DNA of 64,000 bases from Psychrilyobacter atlanticus DSM 19335 (GTDB lineage Bacteria; Fusobacteriota; Fusobacteriia; Fusobacteriales; Fusobacteriaceae): positions 1,162,986 to 1,226,985 of the forward strand of contig NZ_KE384547.1 of the NCBI RefSeq assembly GCF_000426625.1, in the 5' to 3' direction. Below are positions 35,526 through 43,850 of this stretch, piece by piece. The position numbers and the translations under genes are program-made. Below the pieces are notes generated by a model. It saw nothing but the letters and a program-made list of their open reading frames with translations. It did not search any database and was not told the origin of the DNA. Position 1 is the stretch's first letter, and the number at the start of each line of letters is the position of its first letter.

Positions 35526-35561
35526 AGGTTGGCCGACCTAATAGTTCAGAATAAATATAAT
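35526..35561 (+). promoter_or_regulatory. glsA promoter with GC-rich dyad at -35
   Basis: TATAAT at 35556-35561 is a good -10. The place of the -35 is taken by an imperfect GC-rich dyad AGGTTGGCCGACCT (35526-35539) instead of TTGACA. A weak -35 overlapped by a protein site is typical of an activated promoter; the GlnL-like regulator encoded downstream is the natural candidate. Confidence 0.45.
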
Positions 35562-35601
35562 GATATATAATTGTATATTTTGTTATAGGGGGAGATTCAT
35601 A

Positions 35602-36519
35602 ATGATAGATTCAGATGTTCTTTATGATTTAATTTTGGCAAATAAAGAAAAATGTAAAAATGGTAAGGTAGCTGATTATATTCCAGGTTTAAAAAATGCA
35701 GATAAGGAAAACTTTGGGGTTTGTCTTATTGATAACAATAAGACAGTTTTCTGGGCTGGGGATTATGAGCAAAAATTTACTATCCAAAGTATATCCAAAC
35801 CTTTGATTTTAATGTTAGCAATATTGGATAATGGAGAAGATTATATATTTTCAAAGATAGGAATGGAGCCTACAGGAGATGCTTTTAATTCTATAAAAAA
35901 ATTAGAAACATCTTTAAGTAAGCCTTTTAATCCTATGATAAATGCTGGAGCAATAGCAGTATCCTCTATGATAAAAGGGAACTCTTCAGAGGATAAATTT
36001 AACAGAGTTTTAAAATTTATAAAGAAAATTTCAGAAAATCCTAATTTAGATCATGATGAGGATATCTATATGGGAGAAAAAACAACTGGAAATAGAAATA
36101 GAGCTATGGCTTATTTCATGAAAAATGATGGGATCATTGAGGGAGATGTAGAAGAAGCTTTAGATGTTTATTTTAAACAATGTTCCATAAGAGTATCTGC
36201 ATATGATTTGGCAAAAATAGGGCTTTTTCTTGCAAATAATGGGGTAATTAGTTCAGGAGAAAGGGTTATTTCTATACATACTGCTAAATTAATAAAAAGC
36301 TTGATGGTTACATGCGGCATGTATGATGGTTCAGGAGAGTTTGCAGTAAGAGTCGGAATACCTGCTAAATCAGGAGTAGGTGGAGGAATACTTTCATTAG
36401 TTCCAGGAAAGATGGGAATAGGAGTTTATGGCCCTGCTTTAGATTCAAAAGGTAACTCCATAGGAGGTTATGCTCTTTTAGAGAGTATATCTAAAATTCT
36501 CTCTTGCAGCATTTTTTAA
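35602..36519 (+). CDS. glsA: Glutaminase A
   Basis: Hydrolyses glutamine to glutamate and ammonia. The protein has 305 residues and the serine beta-lactamase-like glutaminase fold: catalytic SxxK in FTIQSISKPL, NPMINAGAIAV, and AKSGVGGGILSLVPGKMGIGV (two adjacent parts). I chose the ATG at 35602 because GGGGGAG lies just upstream and the product then starts MIDSDVLYDLI like other glutaminases; the longer frame from 35560 adds an unrelated hydrophobic tail. The gene is followed at 33 bases by the AGCS symporter. Together with the kinase and regulator downstream this mirrors the Bacillus glsA-glnT / glnK-glnL set. Confidence 0.95.
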   Translation: MIDSDVLYDLILANKEKCKNGKVADYIPGLKNADKENFGVCLIDNNKTVFWAGDYEQKFTIQSISKPLILMLAILDNGEDYIFSKIGMEPTGDAFNSIKKLETSLSKPFNPMINAGAIAVSSMIKGNSSEDKFNRVLKFIKKISENPNLDHDEDIYMGEKTTGNRNRAMAYFMKNDGIIEGDVEEALDVYFKQCSIRVSAYDLAKIGLFLANNGVISSGERVISIHTAKLIKSLMVTCGMYDGSGEFAVRVGIPAKSGVGGGILSLVPGKMGIGVYGPALDSKGNSIGGYALLESISKILSCSIF

Positions 36520-36551
36520 AATAAAATACATAATAAAATAAGGAGGAATAA

Positions 36552-37994
36552 ATGTTTAATTTAATCAATAATATTATCAATACAGGAAACACAATTTTAT
36601 GGTCTTATGTACTTATCGCGGTTTTAATAGGAGTAGGGGTATTTTTTACTGTAAAAACAAACTTTGTTCAATTTCGTTTTATAGGAGAGATGTTTAAAGT
36701 TTTAGGAGGAAGTGGTTCAAAAAAAGAAGGGGGAGTATCTGCATTTCAGGCATTTTGTATAAGTGTGGCTTCCCATGTTGGGACAGGAAATCTTGCAGGA
36801 GTTGCAATAGCAGTATCTGTAGGAGGTCCAGGAGCAGTATTTTGGATGTGGGTTATTGCTCTTTTAGGAGCATCTTCAAGTTTTATTGAAAATACTTTGG
36901 CCCAGGCATTTAAAATAAAAGATAAAAATGGTTATCGTGGGGGACCTGCCTACTATATGGAAAAAGCTTTGGGGCAGAAAAAAATGGGAATGATTTTCTC
37001 TGTACTTATAACAATATCATTTGGACTTGTTTTCAACTCAGTTCAAGCAAACACTGTTTCATTTGCCTTTGAGGAAGCTTTTGGTATAAGTAGAATCTTT
37101 GTGGGAGTAGGACTTAGTGCTGTTACTGCCATGGTTATATTTGGAGGAGTTAATAGAATTGCAAGAGTTTCTGAGATTTTAGTACCTGTTATGGCTACAG
37201 CATATGTTTTAGTTGCGTTCTTTGTAATTGGAAAGAATATTACTCTTGTCCCTCAAGTTTTTGCTATGATCTTTGAAGGAGCTTTTGGGATGAAAGCTGC
37301 AGCAGGTGGAGGTATTGGAGCTGCCATGATGATGGGTATAAAAAGAGGACTCTTCTCCAATGAGGCTGGAATGGGATCTGCTCCAAATGCAGCTGCTACT
37401 TCTGAAGTAAGTCATCCTGTAAAACAAGGTCTTCTTCAGACTTTAGGAGTCTTCGTAGATACTATATTAATATGTAGTTGTACTGCACTTGTAGTTCTTA
37501 TTTCAGGAGCTAACCAGACTGAAGGACTTACTGGAATTCAACTTACTCAGACAGCTCTTTCTTCACAAGTGGGTTCTTGGGCTAATCTATTTATCGCTGT
37601 ATGTATCATGTTATTTGCATTCAGCTCGATCATAGGTAATTATTATTATGGTGAATCTAATATAGAATTCCTTAAAGCGAATAAAAATTGGCTTCAAGTA
37701 TTTAGAATAGCTGTATTAGGAATGGTTTTCTTTGGAACTCAAACAGCAGTATCAGTAGTATGGAATATGGCCGATCTATTCATGGGTCTTATGGCTCTTA
37801 TGAACCTATATGCTATAGTTAGATTAGGTCATCTAGCAATTGCTATCCTAGCAGATTATAAAAAACAAAAATCTCAAGGGAAAGATCCAGTATTTATATC
37901 TTCTAATATAGAAGGACTTGAAAAAGCGGAAGTTTGGACAGAAAAACATGCAGAACAATTTACAGAAAAGCAAGTTAAAACTGTAAATGTTTAA
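36552..37994 (+). CDS. AGCS-family sodium:amino acid symporter, probably for glutamine
   Basis: A 480-residue inner-membrane transporter of the alanine/glycine:cation symporter family with about 11 transmembrane helices. Family signatures include FQAFCISVASHVGTGNLAGV, GGPGAVFWMW and GLFSNEAGMGSAPNAAA. The family takes up alanine, glycine or glutamine with Na+. Direct linkage to glutaminase and a GlnK/GlnL-like system argues for glutamine, as for Bacillus GlnT (inference). AGGAGG precedes the ATG and a terminator follows. Confidence 0.92.
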   Translation: MFNLINNIINTGNTILWSYVLIAVLIGVGVFFTVKTNFVQFRFIGEMFKVLGGSGSKKEGGVSAFQAFCISVASHVGTGNLAGVAIAVSVGGPGAVFWMWVIALLGASSSFIENTLAQAFKIKDKNGYRGGPAYYMEKALGQKKMGMIFSVLITISFGLVFNSVQANTVSFAFEEAFGISRIFVGVGLSAVTAMVIFGGVNRIARVSEILVPVMATAYVLVAFFVIGKNITLVPQVFAMIFEGAFGMKAAAGGGIGAAMMMGIKRGLFSNEAGMGSAPNAAATSEVSHPVKQGLLQTLGVFVDTILICSCTALVVLISGANQTEGLTGIQLTQTALSSQVGSWANLFIAVCIMLFAFSSIIGNYYYGESNIEFLKANKNWLQVFRIAVLGMVFFGTQTAVSVVWNMADLFMGLMALMNLYAIVRLGHLAIAILADYKKQKSQGKDPVFISSNIEGLEKAEVWTEKHAEQFTEKQVKTVNV

Positions 37995-38021
37995 ATTTGA
38001 TATAAAAAGTTTTTAAATTTG

Positions 38022-38056
38022 AACCTTGTTCTAAATCTAGAACAAGGTTTTTTTTG
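38022..38056 (+). terminator. Terminator of the glsA operon
   Basis: Perfect 12-bp stem AACCTTGTTCTA / TAGAACAAGGTT, loop AATC, followed by T8. Confidence 0.92.
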
Positions 38057-38169
38057 TGTCTTGTTATTAAATCTTTTGTGTTCCATTTATTTATATAGTA
38101 TAATTTTGTTATGTTTTTTTGATAATGATAATACAGAGACTACAATATATATATTTTTGAGGTGATACT

Positions 38170-39420
38170 TTGAACAAATATTTTTCTTACTTTATACTCC
38201 TTCTTTTAACTAAGAATTTACGTTACTATTTTTTCGAAAAGGAACTTGAATTTTCTGGGGCTGTTTTCACTATTTTTCTTTTGATTCTTTTAGATAGAAA
38301 TATTAATTTTAAAAAAATTATGGGATTATTTTTAGGCATATTTTTTATCGATATTTTTATATTAAATTGGGGATTCTTTAATTATACCCTAGAAAAATCT
38401 TGGTTTTTGGCTCTGCCGGCAATATTTTATTATTATACTTTTTTAATGGGCTGTTTAATAATTGATATAAAAAAATATAATCATGGGAAAATGATGATTA
38501 TACTTTTAATTATGGATTTTATCTGTAATCTTTTAGAACTTCTAGCTAAAAATAGCCATCATCTGCCTCTTATTAATTATATGATAATAGCAATAATTAT
38601 AAGGGGGATTATAGTGTATACCATTTTTCTTGCATACAAAAAAAAAGAAATGTTGATACTTCAAGAGGAACACAATGAAAAGTATATAAAGTTAAATCTA
38701 ATGGCTTCAGATCTTGAAGCAGAATCTTTTTATCTAAAAAAGATATCTACTAATGTGGAAACCCTTATGAAAAAGGCATATACTTCTTACAAGACAGTGT
38801 CAGAGATAGAGGAAGCAAAAAGATACTTTCTAGATTTATCTAGAGAAATACACGAGTTAAAAAAGGATTATACAAGGGTAGTGATAGGTTTGGATAATCT
38901 TTTTAATAAATTTGAGCATGATGAAATTATATCCCTGACAAAGATTGGAGATATAATAAAAAATAATACTAAACGCTATCTCGTAGAAAAAAATCTAGAT
39001 ATTGTTTTTAAGGTTAAATTTAAAGATAATTTTAAAATCAGATATTATCATAAAATTTTTATAATAATAAATAATCTAATTATTAATGCCATAGAAGCTA
39101 TGGCCGAGGAGACTACCTATCTAATTTCTAATTCAAAAATTGAAGTTATGGAATATAGCGATACTGATTATATCTATATCATTGTCTCAGATAATGGACC
39201 TGGAATACCCAATGGATTTTTTGAAATTATTTATAATCCAGGATTTACAACAAAATTTGATAAAAAAACTGGGATTTCTTCTACGGGAATGGGACTTTCC
39301 CATGTAAAAAATATAGTAGATGAAATGGAGGGAGATATGGATATAATATCTTCCCATGAAGATGGAACAAAATTTAAAATAAAACTTCCTATCAAAAATT
39401 TTAGAGGTGATACAATATGA
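38170..39420 (+). CDS. glnK: Membrane sensor histidine kinase, GlnK-like
   Basis: A 416-residue kinase with about five hydrophobic helices in the first 155 residues, a coiled-coil (160-225), a phosphoacceptor candidate H228 in REIHELKKDY, and a GHKL ATPase domain with N box NNLIINAIEA (301-310), DNGPGIP (341-347) and GMGLSHVK (373-380). It lacks a large extracellular sensor. It overlaps the response regulator gene by four bases (ATGA). Placement beside glsA and a symporter, and the YcbB-type partner, make it a likely counterpart of Bacillus GlnK, which senses glutamine. The TTG start at 38170 follows GAGGTG. Confidence 0.8.
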   Translation: MNKYFSYFILLLLTKNLRYYFFEKELEFSGAVFTIFLLILLDRNINFKKIMGLFLGIFFIDIFILNWGFFNYTLEKSWFLALPAIFYYYTFLMGCLIIDIKKYNHGKMMIILLIMDFICNLLELLAKNSHHLPLINYMIIAIIIRGIIVYTIFLAYKKKEMLILQEEHNEKYIKLNLMASDLEAESFYLKKISTNVETLMKKAYTSYKTVSEIEEAKRYFLDLSREIHELKKDYTRVVIGLDNLFNKFEHDEIISLTKIGDIIKNNTKRYLVEKNLDIVFKVKFKDNFKIRYYHKIFIIINNLIINAIEAMAEETTYLISNSKIEVMEYSDTDYIYIIVSDNGPGIPNGFFEIIYNPGFTTKFDKKTGISSTGMGLSHVKNIVDEMEGDMDIISSHEDGTKFKIKLPIKNFRGDTI

Positions 39421-40277
39421 AGAATAAAATTATTATAATTGATGATGATATATCTATTAGAATGATGCTTCGTTTTATAATAGAAAAGAATTCATTAGGA
39501 GAGGTTATTGAAGAACTATCTTCGGGAGACAATGCATCAGAATTGATAAAGATCTACAATCCTGATATAGTCTTGATAGACTTTCTCCTTCCTGAAAAAG
39601 ATGGAGTGAAAATTATAAAAGAGTGTGTCAAAAATGGATATAGAGGAAAATTTATCATGATCTCTCAAGTGAAAGATTCAGATATGATAGGTGAAGCCTA
39701 TAAACAAGGGGTTCTTTTTTTTATCCATAAACCCATCAATGAAATAGAGGTAAAAACAGTTTTAGAAAATATAATAAAAACTATAGATATGGATCGATCA
39801 ATGGAAATTATAAGAACTACCTTAATAAATACTACTTCTCCTAAAGAAAAAGAAAGTAAGGATGATCTAAAAAAAATATTTTCTGACCTTGGAATAATAT
39901 CAGAATTTGGAATAAATGATTTGAAAAAAGTAATTCTCTCTATAATGATTCTTAAAGAAAAAAATCATTCTAAATCTTATCAATTAAAGGATATATTTCA
40001 AGAGGTGATCAAAAACTATAAAATTAATGATGGAGTTGATATTAATTTTAAAAGCTTTGAGCAGAGGATAAGAAGATTGGTATATAAAGCATTTGAAAAT
40101 ATGTGTCATGTGGGAGCAGCAGATTTTTATAACCCTGTTTTTTCTAAATATTCAAATATACTTTTTGATATAGGTGAAATTAGAAAGGTTATAAATAATT
40201 TTGATGAAAATGAGGGGAAAAAAGGGAAAATAAATGTAAAAAAATTTATAGAGGGAATAGTATTAAAAGTCTTATAA
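39417..40277 (+). CDS. glnL: Response regulator with YcbB-type output domain, GlnL-like
   Basis: A 286-residue regulator. The receiver domain has D8-D10 (IIDDDIS), phosphorylation site D55 in IVLIDFLLPEKDG and K105 in FIHKPI. The C-terminal half, about 150-286, does not look like OmpR, NarL or CitB output domains. Its pattern (DLGIISEFGINDLKKVI, EQRIRRLVYKAFENM, INVKKFIEGIV) fits the YcbB domain of Bacillus GlnL, an activator of the glutaminase-glutamine transporter operon. Translational coupling to the kinase and linkage to glsA support this. Confidence 0.82.
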   Translation: MKNKIIIIDDDISIRMMLRFIIEKNSLGEVIEELSSGDNASELIKIYNPDIVLIDFLLPEKDGVKIIKECVKNGYRGKFIMISQVKDSDMIGEAYKQGVLFFIHKPINEIEVKTVLENIIKTIDMDRSMEIIRTTLINTTSPKEKESKDDLKKIFSDLGIISEFGINDLKKVILSIMILKEKNHSKSYQLKDIFQEVIKNYKINDGVDINFKSFEQRIRRLVYKAFENMCHVGAADFYNPVFSKYSNILFDIGEIRKVINNFDENEGKKGKINVKKFIEGIVLKVL

Positions 40278-40462
40278 ATGTAAAGAGACTATCTTTTGTA
40301 TATTTACAATTAACCTTTCTTTCAATTTTACTTCTTATTGATTTTCCTAAAAGTTTGTTAATTTTTCTAAAAGGTATTAATTTGTTATTTATTATTTCTA
40401 ACTGTATAATATAACAAAGTAGTTAATAGCAGTATTATTAGTAGTAGGGACAGGGAGGGAAT

Positions 40463-41371
40463 ATGAACTTAATAGAATTTATTAAAGAGCAGAATCAACC
40501 ATTAGAAGAGTTAGTGGATCTACTCCCTATTCCTATCTTCTATAAAGATAGAAAGGGTGTATATCTAGGGTGCAATAAAGCATTTGAAGAGTTTATAAAA
40601 CTTCCAAGGAAGAAGTTGGTAGGAAAGACTGTGCATGAATTATTCCCTAAGGGAAAAGCAGATATTTATTTTCAAAAAGATGAAGAGTTATTTAATAGTC
40701 CGGGCATTCAAGTTTATGACGGACAGGTAGCATCCCGTGAAAATGATTTATATAATGTTCGTTTTCATAAAGCTACCTTTAAAAATGACAGTGGGGAAAT
40801 TACCGGCCTTATTGGAGCAGTATTTGATATTACCAAAGAGGTAATGCAGGAAAAACATCTGGAGAAACTTGCTTCCTATGATGAACTTACAGGGATCTAT
40901 AACAGGCGTAAGGGAATGCTTCTCTTGGGAAACCTGATTGATCAGAGTAAATATGGTAAGTTGCCGTTTTCAGTTATTATGATGGATATAGATCATTTTA
41001 AAAAAATAAATGATACCTATGGCCATAGTTATGGGGATGAAATTCTTAAGGTGATTTCACAGATACTAAAAAAAAATTTGAGAGATCAGGATATAGTTTT
41101 CAGACATGGTGGAGATGAGTTCATATATTTTCTGCCTAAACTGAGTAGAGAAGAAGCTTTTTTAGTATCAGAAAGGATAAAGATGAGTATACTGAAGAGG
41201 TTTGAAAACCATGAGAAAAAAATATGCAGAGATCTCAGTGCAAGTTTTGGAATTGCACTTTTCCCTCATGATGGGAGTAATGTTGATCAGTTGATTAATA
41301 GAGCAGATGATGCCATGTATAGAGTTAAAACAAGTGGACGTAACGGGATAGGATTTGTAGATACAGTATAA
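40463..41371 (+). CDS. PAS-GGDEF diguanylate cyclase, cytoplasmic
   Basis: A 302-residue soluble protein with a PAS domain at about 15-125 (LVDLLPIPIFYKDRKGVYLG) and a GGDEF domain at about 135-300. The metal-binding strand is MMDIDHFKKIND, the active site GGDEF is at 216-220, and the inhibitory RDQD is at 207-210 with correct spacing. It should be an active, feedback-inhibited producer of cyclic di-GMP. No transmembrane segment is present, so the PAS senses a cytoplasmic signal. It stands alone between the GlnL-like gene and the convergent DUF2817 gene. Confidence 0.93.
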   Translation: MNLIEFIKEQNQPLEELVDLLPIPIFYKDRKGVYLGCNKAFEEFIKLPRKKLVGKTVHELFPKGKADIYFQKDEELFNSPGIQVYDGQVASRENDLYNVRFHKATFKNDSGEITGLIGAVFDITKEVMQEKHLEKLASYDELTGIYNRRKGMLLLGNLIDQSKYGKLPFSVIMMDIDHFKKINDTYGHSYGDEILKVISQILKKNLRDQDIVFRHGGDEFIYFLPKLSREEAFLVSERIKMSILKRFENHEKKICRDLSASFGIALFPHDGSNVDQLINRADDAMYRVKTSGRNGIGFVDTV

Positions 41372-41372
41372 A

Positions 41373-41424
41373 AAAATAGAGAGAGCCAGGCACTTAAGCT
41401 TAGTTCTGTCTATTTTTTTTATGG
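41373..41424 (+). terminator. Probable terminator after the PAS-GGDEF gene
   Basis: AAAAAATAGA and TCTATTTTTT close a longer imperfect stem centred on TTAAGCTTA. A second inverted repeat TTTCGTAG / CTACGAAA lies at 41432-41463, of unknown role. Confidence 0.55.
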
Positions 41425-41583
41425 TGGTAGATTTCGTAGTGGGAAAGGAGTATGTCTACGAAAAATATATTTTATTCCTCTCATAGTCTATATAAAGTTT
41501 CTAACTTAAACCAGAAAATAAAAAAATCAAAATATAAGTGTTCCAGCTAATTTAGTTTCCATCAATAATTTTGCTAGTACTAC

Positions 41584-42744
41584 TTATTGTATGTGCATTA
41601 GAGTCTGTTCTACGATTTTCTGTCCCTGAATCCAGACTTTGAATTTCCATTTGGGATCATCTGGGTAAAAAGCCCTTAATAGTTTGGACTTTATTTTTTC
41701 AGCTTTTAGATGATTTCTACCGCCATGATGATATAGCCAATTTTCCGACCGGAGAGCCCAAAATACTCGCATAGAAGATATTGTTCCAAATTCTAAACTC
41801 ACAGCAGTAACTTCAGCATTTGGGAACATACGGGGAAGGGCAAGTTTAAAAGAACCGGGCAGGTGGATAGAAACAGATTCATTGGAAAAAGTGGTTTTTA
41901 CTTTGTCTCCCCACCACTTTTTAGCACGTTTATAGGCTGCTGTTTCCTCTTTTTCATTTAATATGATTTCATATTCTCCATAGTGACCCAGGCCGGTATG
42001 GATATCTAGAACTACCACACGTTCAGCCTGTACAAGATATTTCTCTGATATATATCCCATTGTTTGGTTCATCCAGGTTTTGGACCGACCTCCATAAAAA
42101 AGACCTTTAGGGTCTGAATATTGACCGCCACTTATAGCAAACTTCAATTTAGTTTGGCCATTTTTTACACCATACCATAAAAGTTTGAAAAATGATTTTA
42201 TATTAGAGAAAAAAGAAATAGAATTAGGTGCAATCGAATCCGAAAGGTATTCATACCCTGTATTTTTAGGGAGTGATTCTGAATGATCGATAAAATTACG
42301 ATTCGGGTCAACATTGTCTTCATCAAATCTTCGGATATGTGCAAATCCATAAGGATTTAGTGCATGAATCATAAGAATACTTGTATCATGGGTTAATTTA
42401 GAAGTAATCCCTTCCTGTAAAAGTCCAGTCTGAATACCGGAACCTGCAAATCCTTCTACCCCGTGGGTTCCTGATATCAAGACGAGAACATTTTTAGCAT
42501 CCTTAGATCCGAACAAGGCGATATCTGTGTAAAGAGCTTCATTATTAGGTCCTTTATTTGGATTCTTTAAACTCTTAATACTGGCACCTGCCATAAGGGA
42601 TGTGTCTATGAATTTTTTTCGGGCTTTTGTATAGTCGTTGGAAAAATATTTTATTACTTTATTAGTTTTCTGTTTATCATTTGTATAACTTGTACAGAAG
42701 AAAAATATCATCGTTATGATTATCCAAAAAAAATTACTATGCAT
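41584..42744 (-). CDS. DUF2817 / M14-like zinc hydrolase, exported
   Basis: A 386-residue protein beginning with a hydrophobic export signal or anchor. The core has VLVLISGTHGVEGFAGSGIQ, with His and Glu that bind zinc in carboxypeptidase-like M14 folds, then DEDNVDPNRNF and VVLDIHTGLGHYGE with the third ligand His. This is the DUF2817 family, related to succinylglutamate desuccinylase/aspartoacylase-like deacylases. The substrate may be an N-acylated amino acid or peptide in the periplasm (inference). A cysteine at residue 17 follows FFF and does not make a good lipobox. Monocistronic. Confidence 0.82.
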   Translation of the reverse strand: MHSNFFWIIITMIFFFCTSYTNDKQKTNKVIKYFSNDYTKARKKFIDTSLMAGASIKSLKNPNKGPNNEALYTDIALFGSKDAKNVLVLISGTHGVEGFAGSGIQTGLLQEGITSKLTHDTSILMIHALNPYGFAHIRRFDEDNVDPNRNFIDHSESLPKNTGYEYLSDSIAPNSISFFSNIKSFFKLLWYGVKNGQTKLKFAISGGQYSDPKGLFYGGRSKTWMNQTMGYISEKYLVQAERVVVLDIHTGLGHYGEYEIILNEKEETAAYKRAKKWWGDKVKTTFSNESVSIHLPGSFKLALPRMFPNAEVTAVSLEFGTISSMRVFWALRSENWLYHHGGRNHLKAEKIKSKLLRAFYPDDPKWKFKVWIQGQKIVEQTLMHIQ

Positions 42745-42941
42745 CGAAGCACCTCCATGATCAATAATTAAAGTTAATTTTTAATTTAAAATTTACTTAA
42801 TAATGATAGATTGATAGGTTATAGAAGAGATAATAATTAATAAAATTAGCCTATTAATACTTTATTAAAGGAAAAAACTTTAAATCCTTTAATATAATTA
42901 CAAAATCAAAATTTTTCGATAAGGATCAGATAGGAGGTTTT

Positions 42942-43835
42942 ATGATAAAAGTACTATTTTATATAAAATGGGCTATAGACAGGGTAATATTAAAAAAAAG
43001 AATACCTCTGAACAGTTCTATAATTTTAACTGACAAATGTAACTTACATTGTAAACACTGCATTGTTGCAAACCTTGGGTACCCGAACTATCATTTTGAC
43101 TCGGTTAAAGATGATTTAAAGAAACTTTATAACCTCGGATCTAGAATATTAATTATAAGCGGAGGAGAACCATTTATATGGAAAGATGAGATCTATGATG
43201 TTGAGGATGTAGTTTCTTACGCTAAAAAACTTGGATTTTTTAGAGTCTTCATATGTACTAATGGAACTTTTGAGTTAAAATCAAAAGCTGACTATCTCTG
43301 GGTAAGTATGGATGGAAATGAAATAGAACACAATAAACTGAGGGGAGAGGTGTTTTCAAAAGTATATAGAAACATTTTGGATAGCAATCATAAAAATATC
43401 TATATAAATTTTGTGATAAGTAAAATAAATTATAAAAACTTTGAAGAATCCATAAAGAAAATATTGAGCATAAAGAAAATAAAAGGAATACTAGTACATA
43501 CATTCACTCCTTATGTCGGATTAGACAGAAGTCTTATGCTTAATTTTGAAGAAAAACAAGATGTAATCTTAAGGTTGTTAAGATTAAAAAAGAAACATCC
43601 TTTTAGAATTTTAAATACTTTTGATGGCTTGAGGGCACTAAAAAGTGATAAATGGGAGAGACCAGTATGGGGAAGTGTTGTTATGAATCAGGGACAAATT
43701 ACCAATTGCTGCTGCAGAGAGGGAATATTTGATAAGTATACATGTAAAAATTGTGGGATTTCCATTAGTGTGGAAATTTATGTGTTGCAGAGGATGAAAC
43801 CCTTAGCAATATTAGAGTATTTAAGGTTCTTATAG
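42942..43835 (+). CDS. Radical SAM protein of unknown function, with C-terminal cysteine cluster
   Basis: A 297-residue radical SAM enzyme. The cluster motif CNLHCKHC (CxxxCxxC) lies near residues 33-40 and the SAM-binding GGEP near 74-77. The C-terminal region has a run NCCCREGIFDKYTCKNCG, with five cysteines, which looks like a SPASM-like auxiliary Fe-S site. A basic, hydrophobic first helix may touch the membrane. Some resemblance to HpnH- or MoaA/NirJ-type enzymes is visible, but no specific reaction can be assigned. It is co-directional with, and 15 bases upstream of, a HemN-like radical SAM gene, so the two probably act in one pathway. Confidence 0.85.
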   Translation: MIKVLFYIKWAIDRVILKKRIPLNSSIILTDKCNLHCKHCIVANLGYPNYHFDSVKDDLKKLYNLGSRILIISGGEPFIWKDEIYDVEDVVSYAKKLGFFRVFICTNGTFELKSKADYLWVSMDGNEIEHNKLRGEVFSKVYRNILDSNHKNIYINFVISKINYKNFEESIKKILSIKKIKGILVHTFTPYVGLDRSLMLNFEEKQDVILRLLRLKKKHPFRILNTFDGLRALKSDKWERPVWGSVVMNQGQITNCCCREGIFDKYTCKNCGISISVEIYVLQRMKPLAILEYLRFL

Positions 43836-43850
43836 TAAAAGGAGGATACT

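Larger units (their letters stand above)
34791..35601. other. Long non-coding spacer before glsA
   Basis: About 800 bases with no convincing gene. It contains an 18-bp palindrome (34869-34886), a block of potential RNA stems ending in a long hairpin (34932-35126), an exact 18-bp direct repeat (35179-35196 and 35390-35407, beginning GAGATTGTAAAA), an AT-dinucleotide tract near 35420-35450 and the glsA promoter region. Confidence 0.7.

Noticed and set aside
38104-38119. TTTTGT-N4-TTTTTT, similar to the Bacillus GlnL direct repeat TTTTGT-N4-TTTTGT
   Set aside because: One mismatch in a very T-rich region, and the glsA promoter shows TTTTGT only as isolated copies (35498, 35577) without the spacing; too weak to claim.
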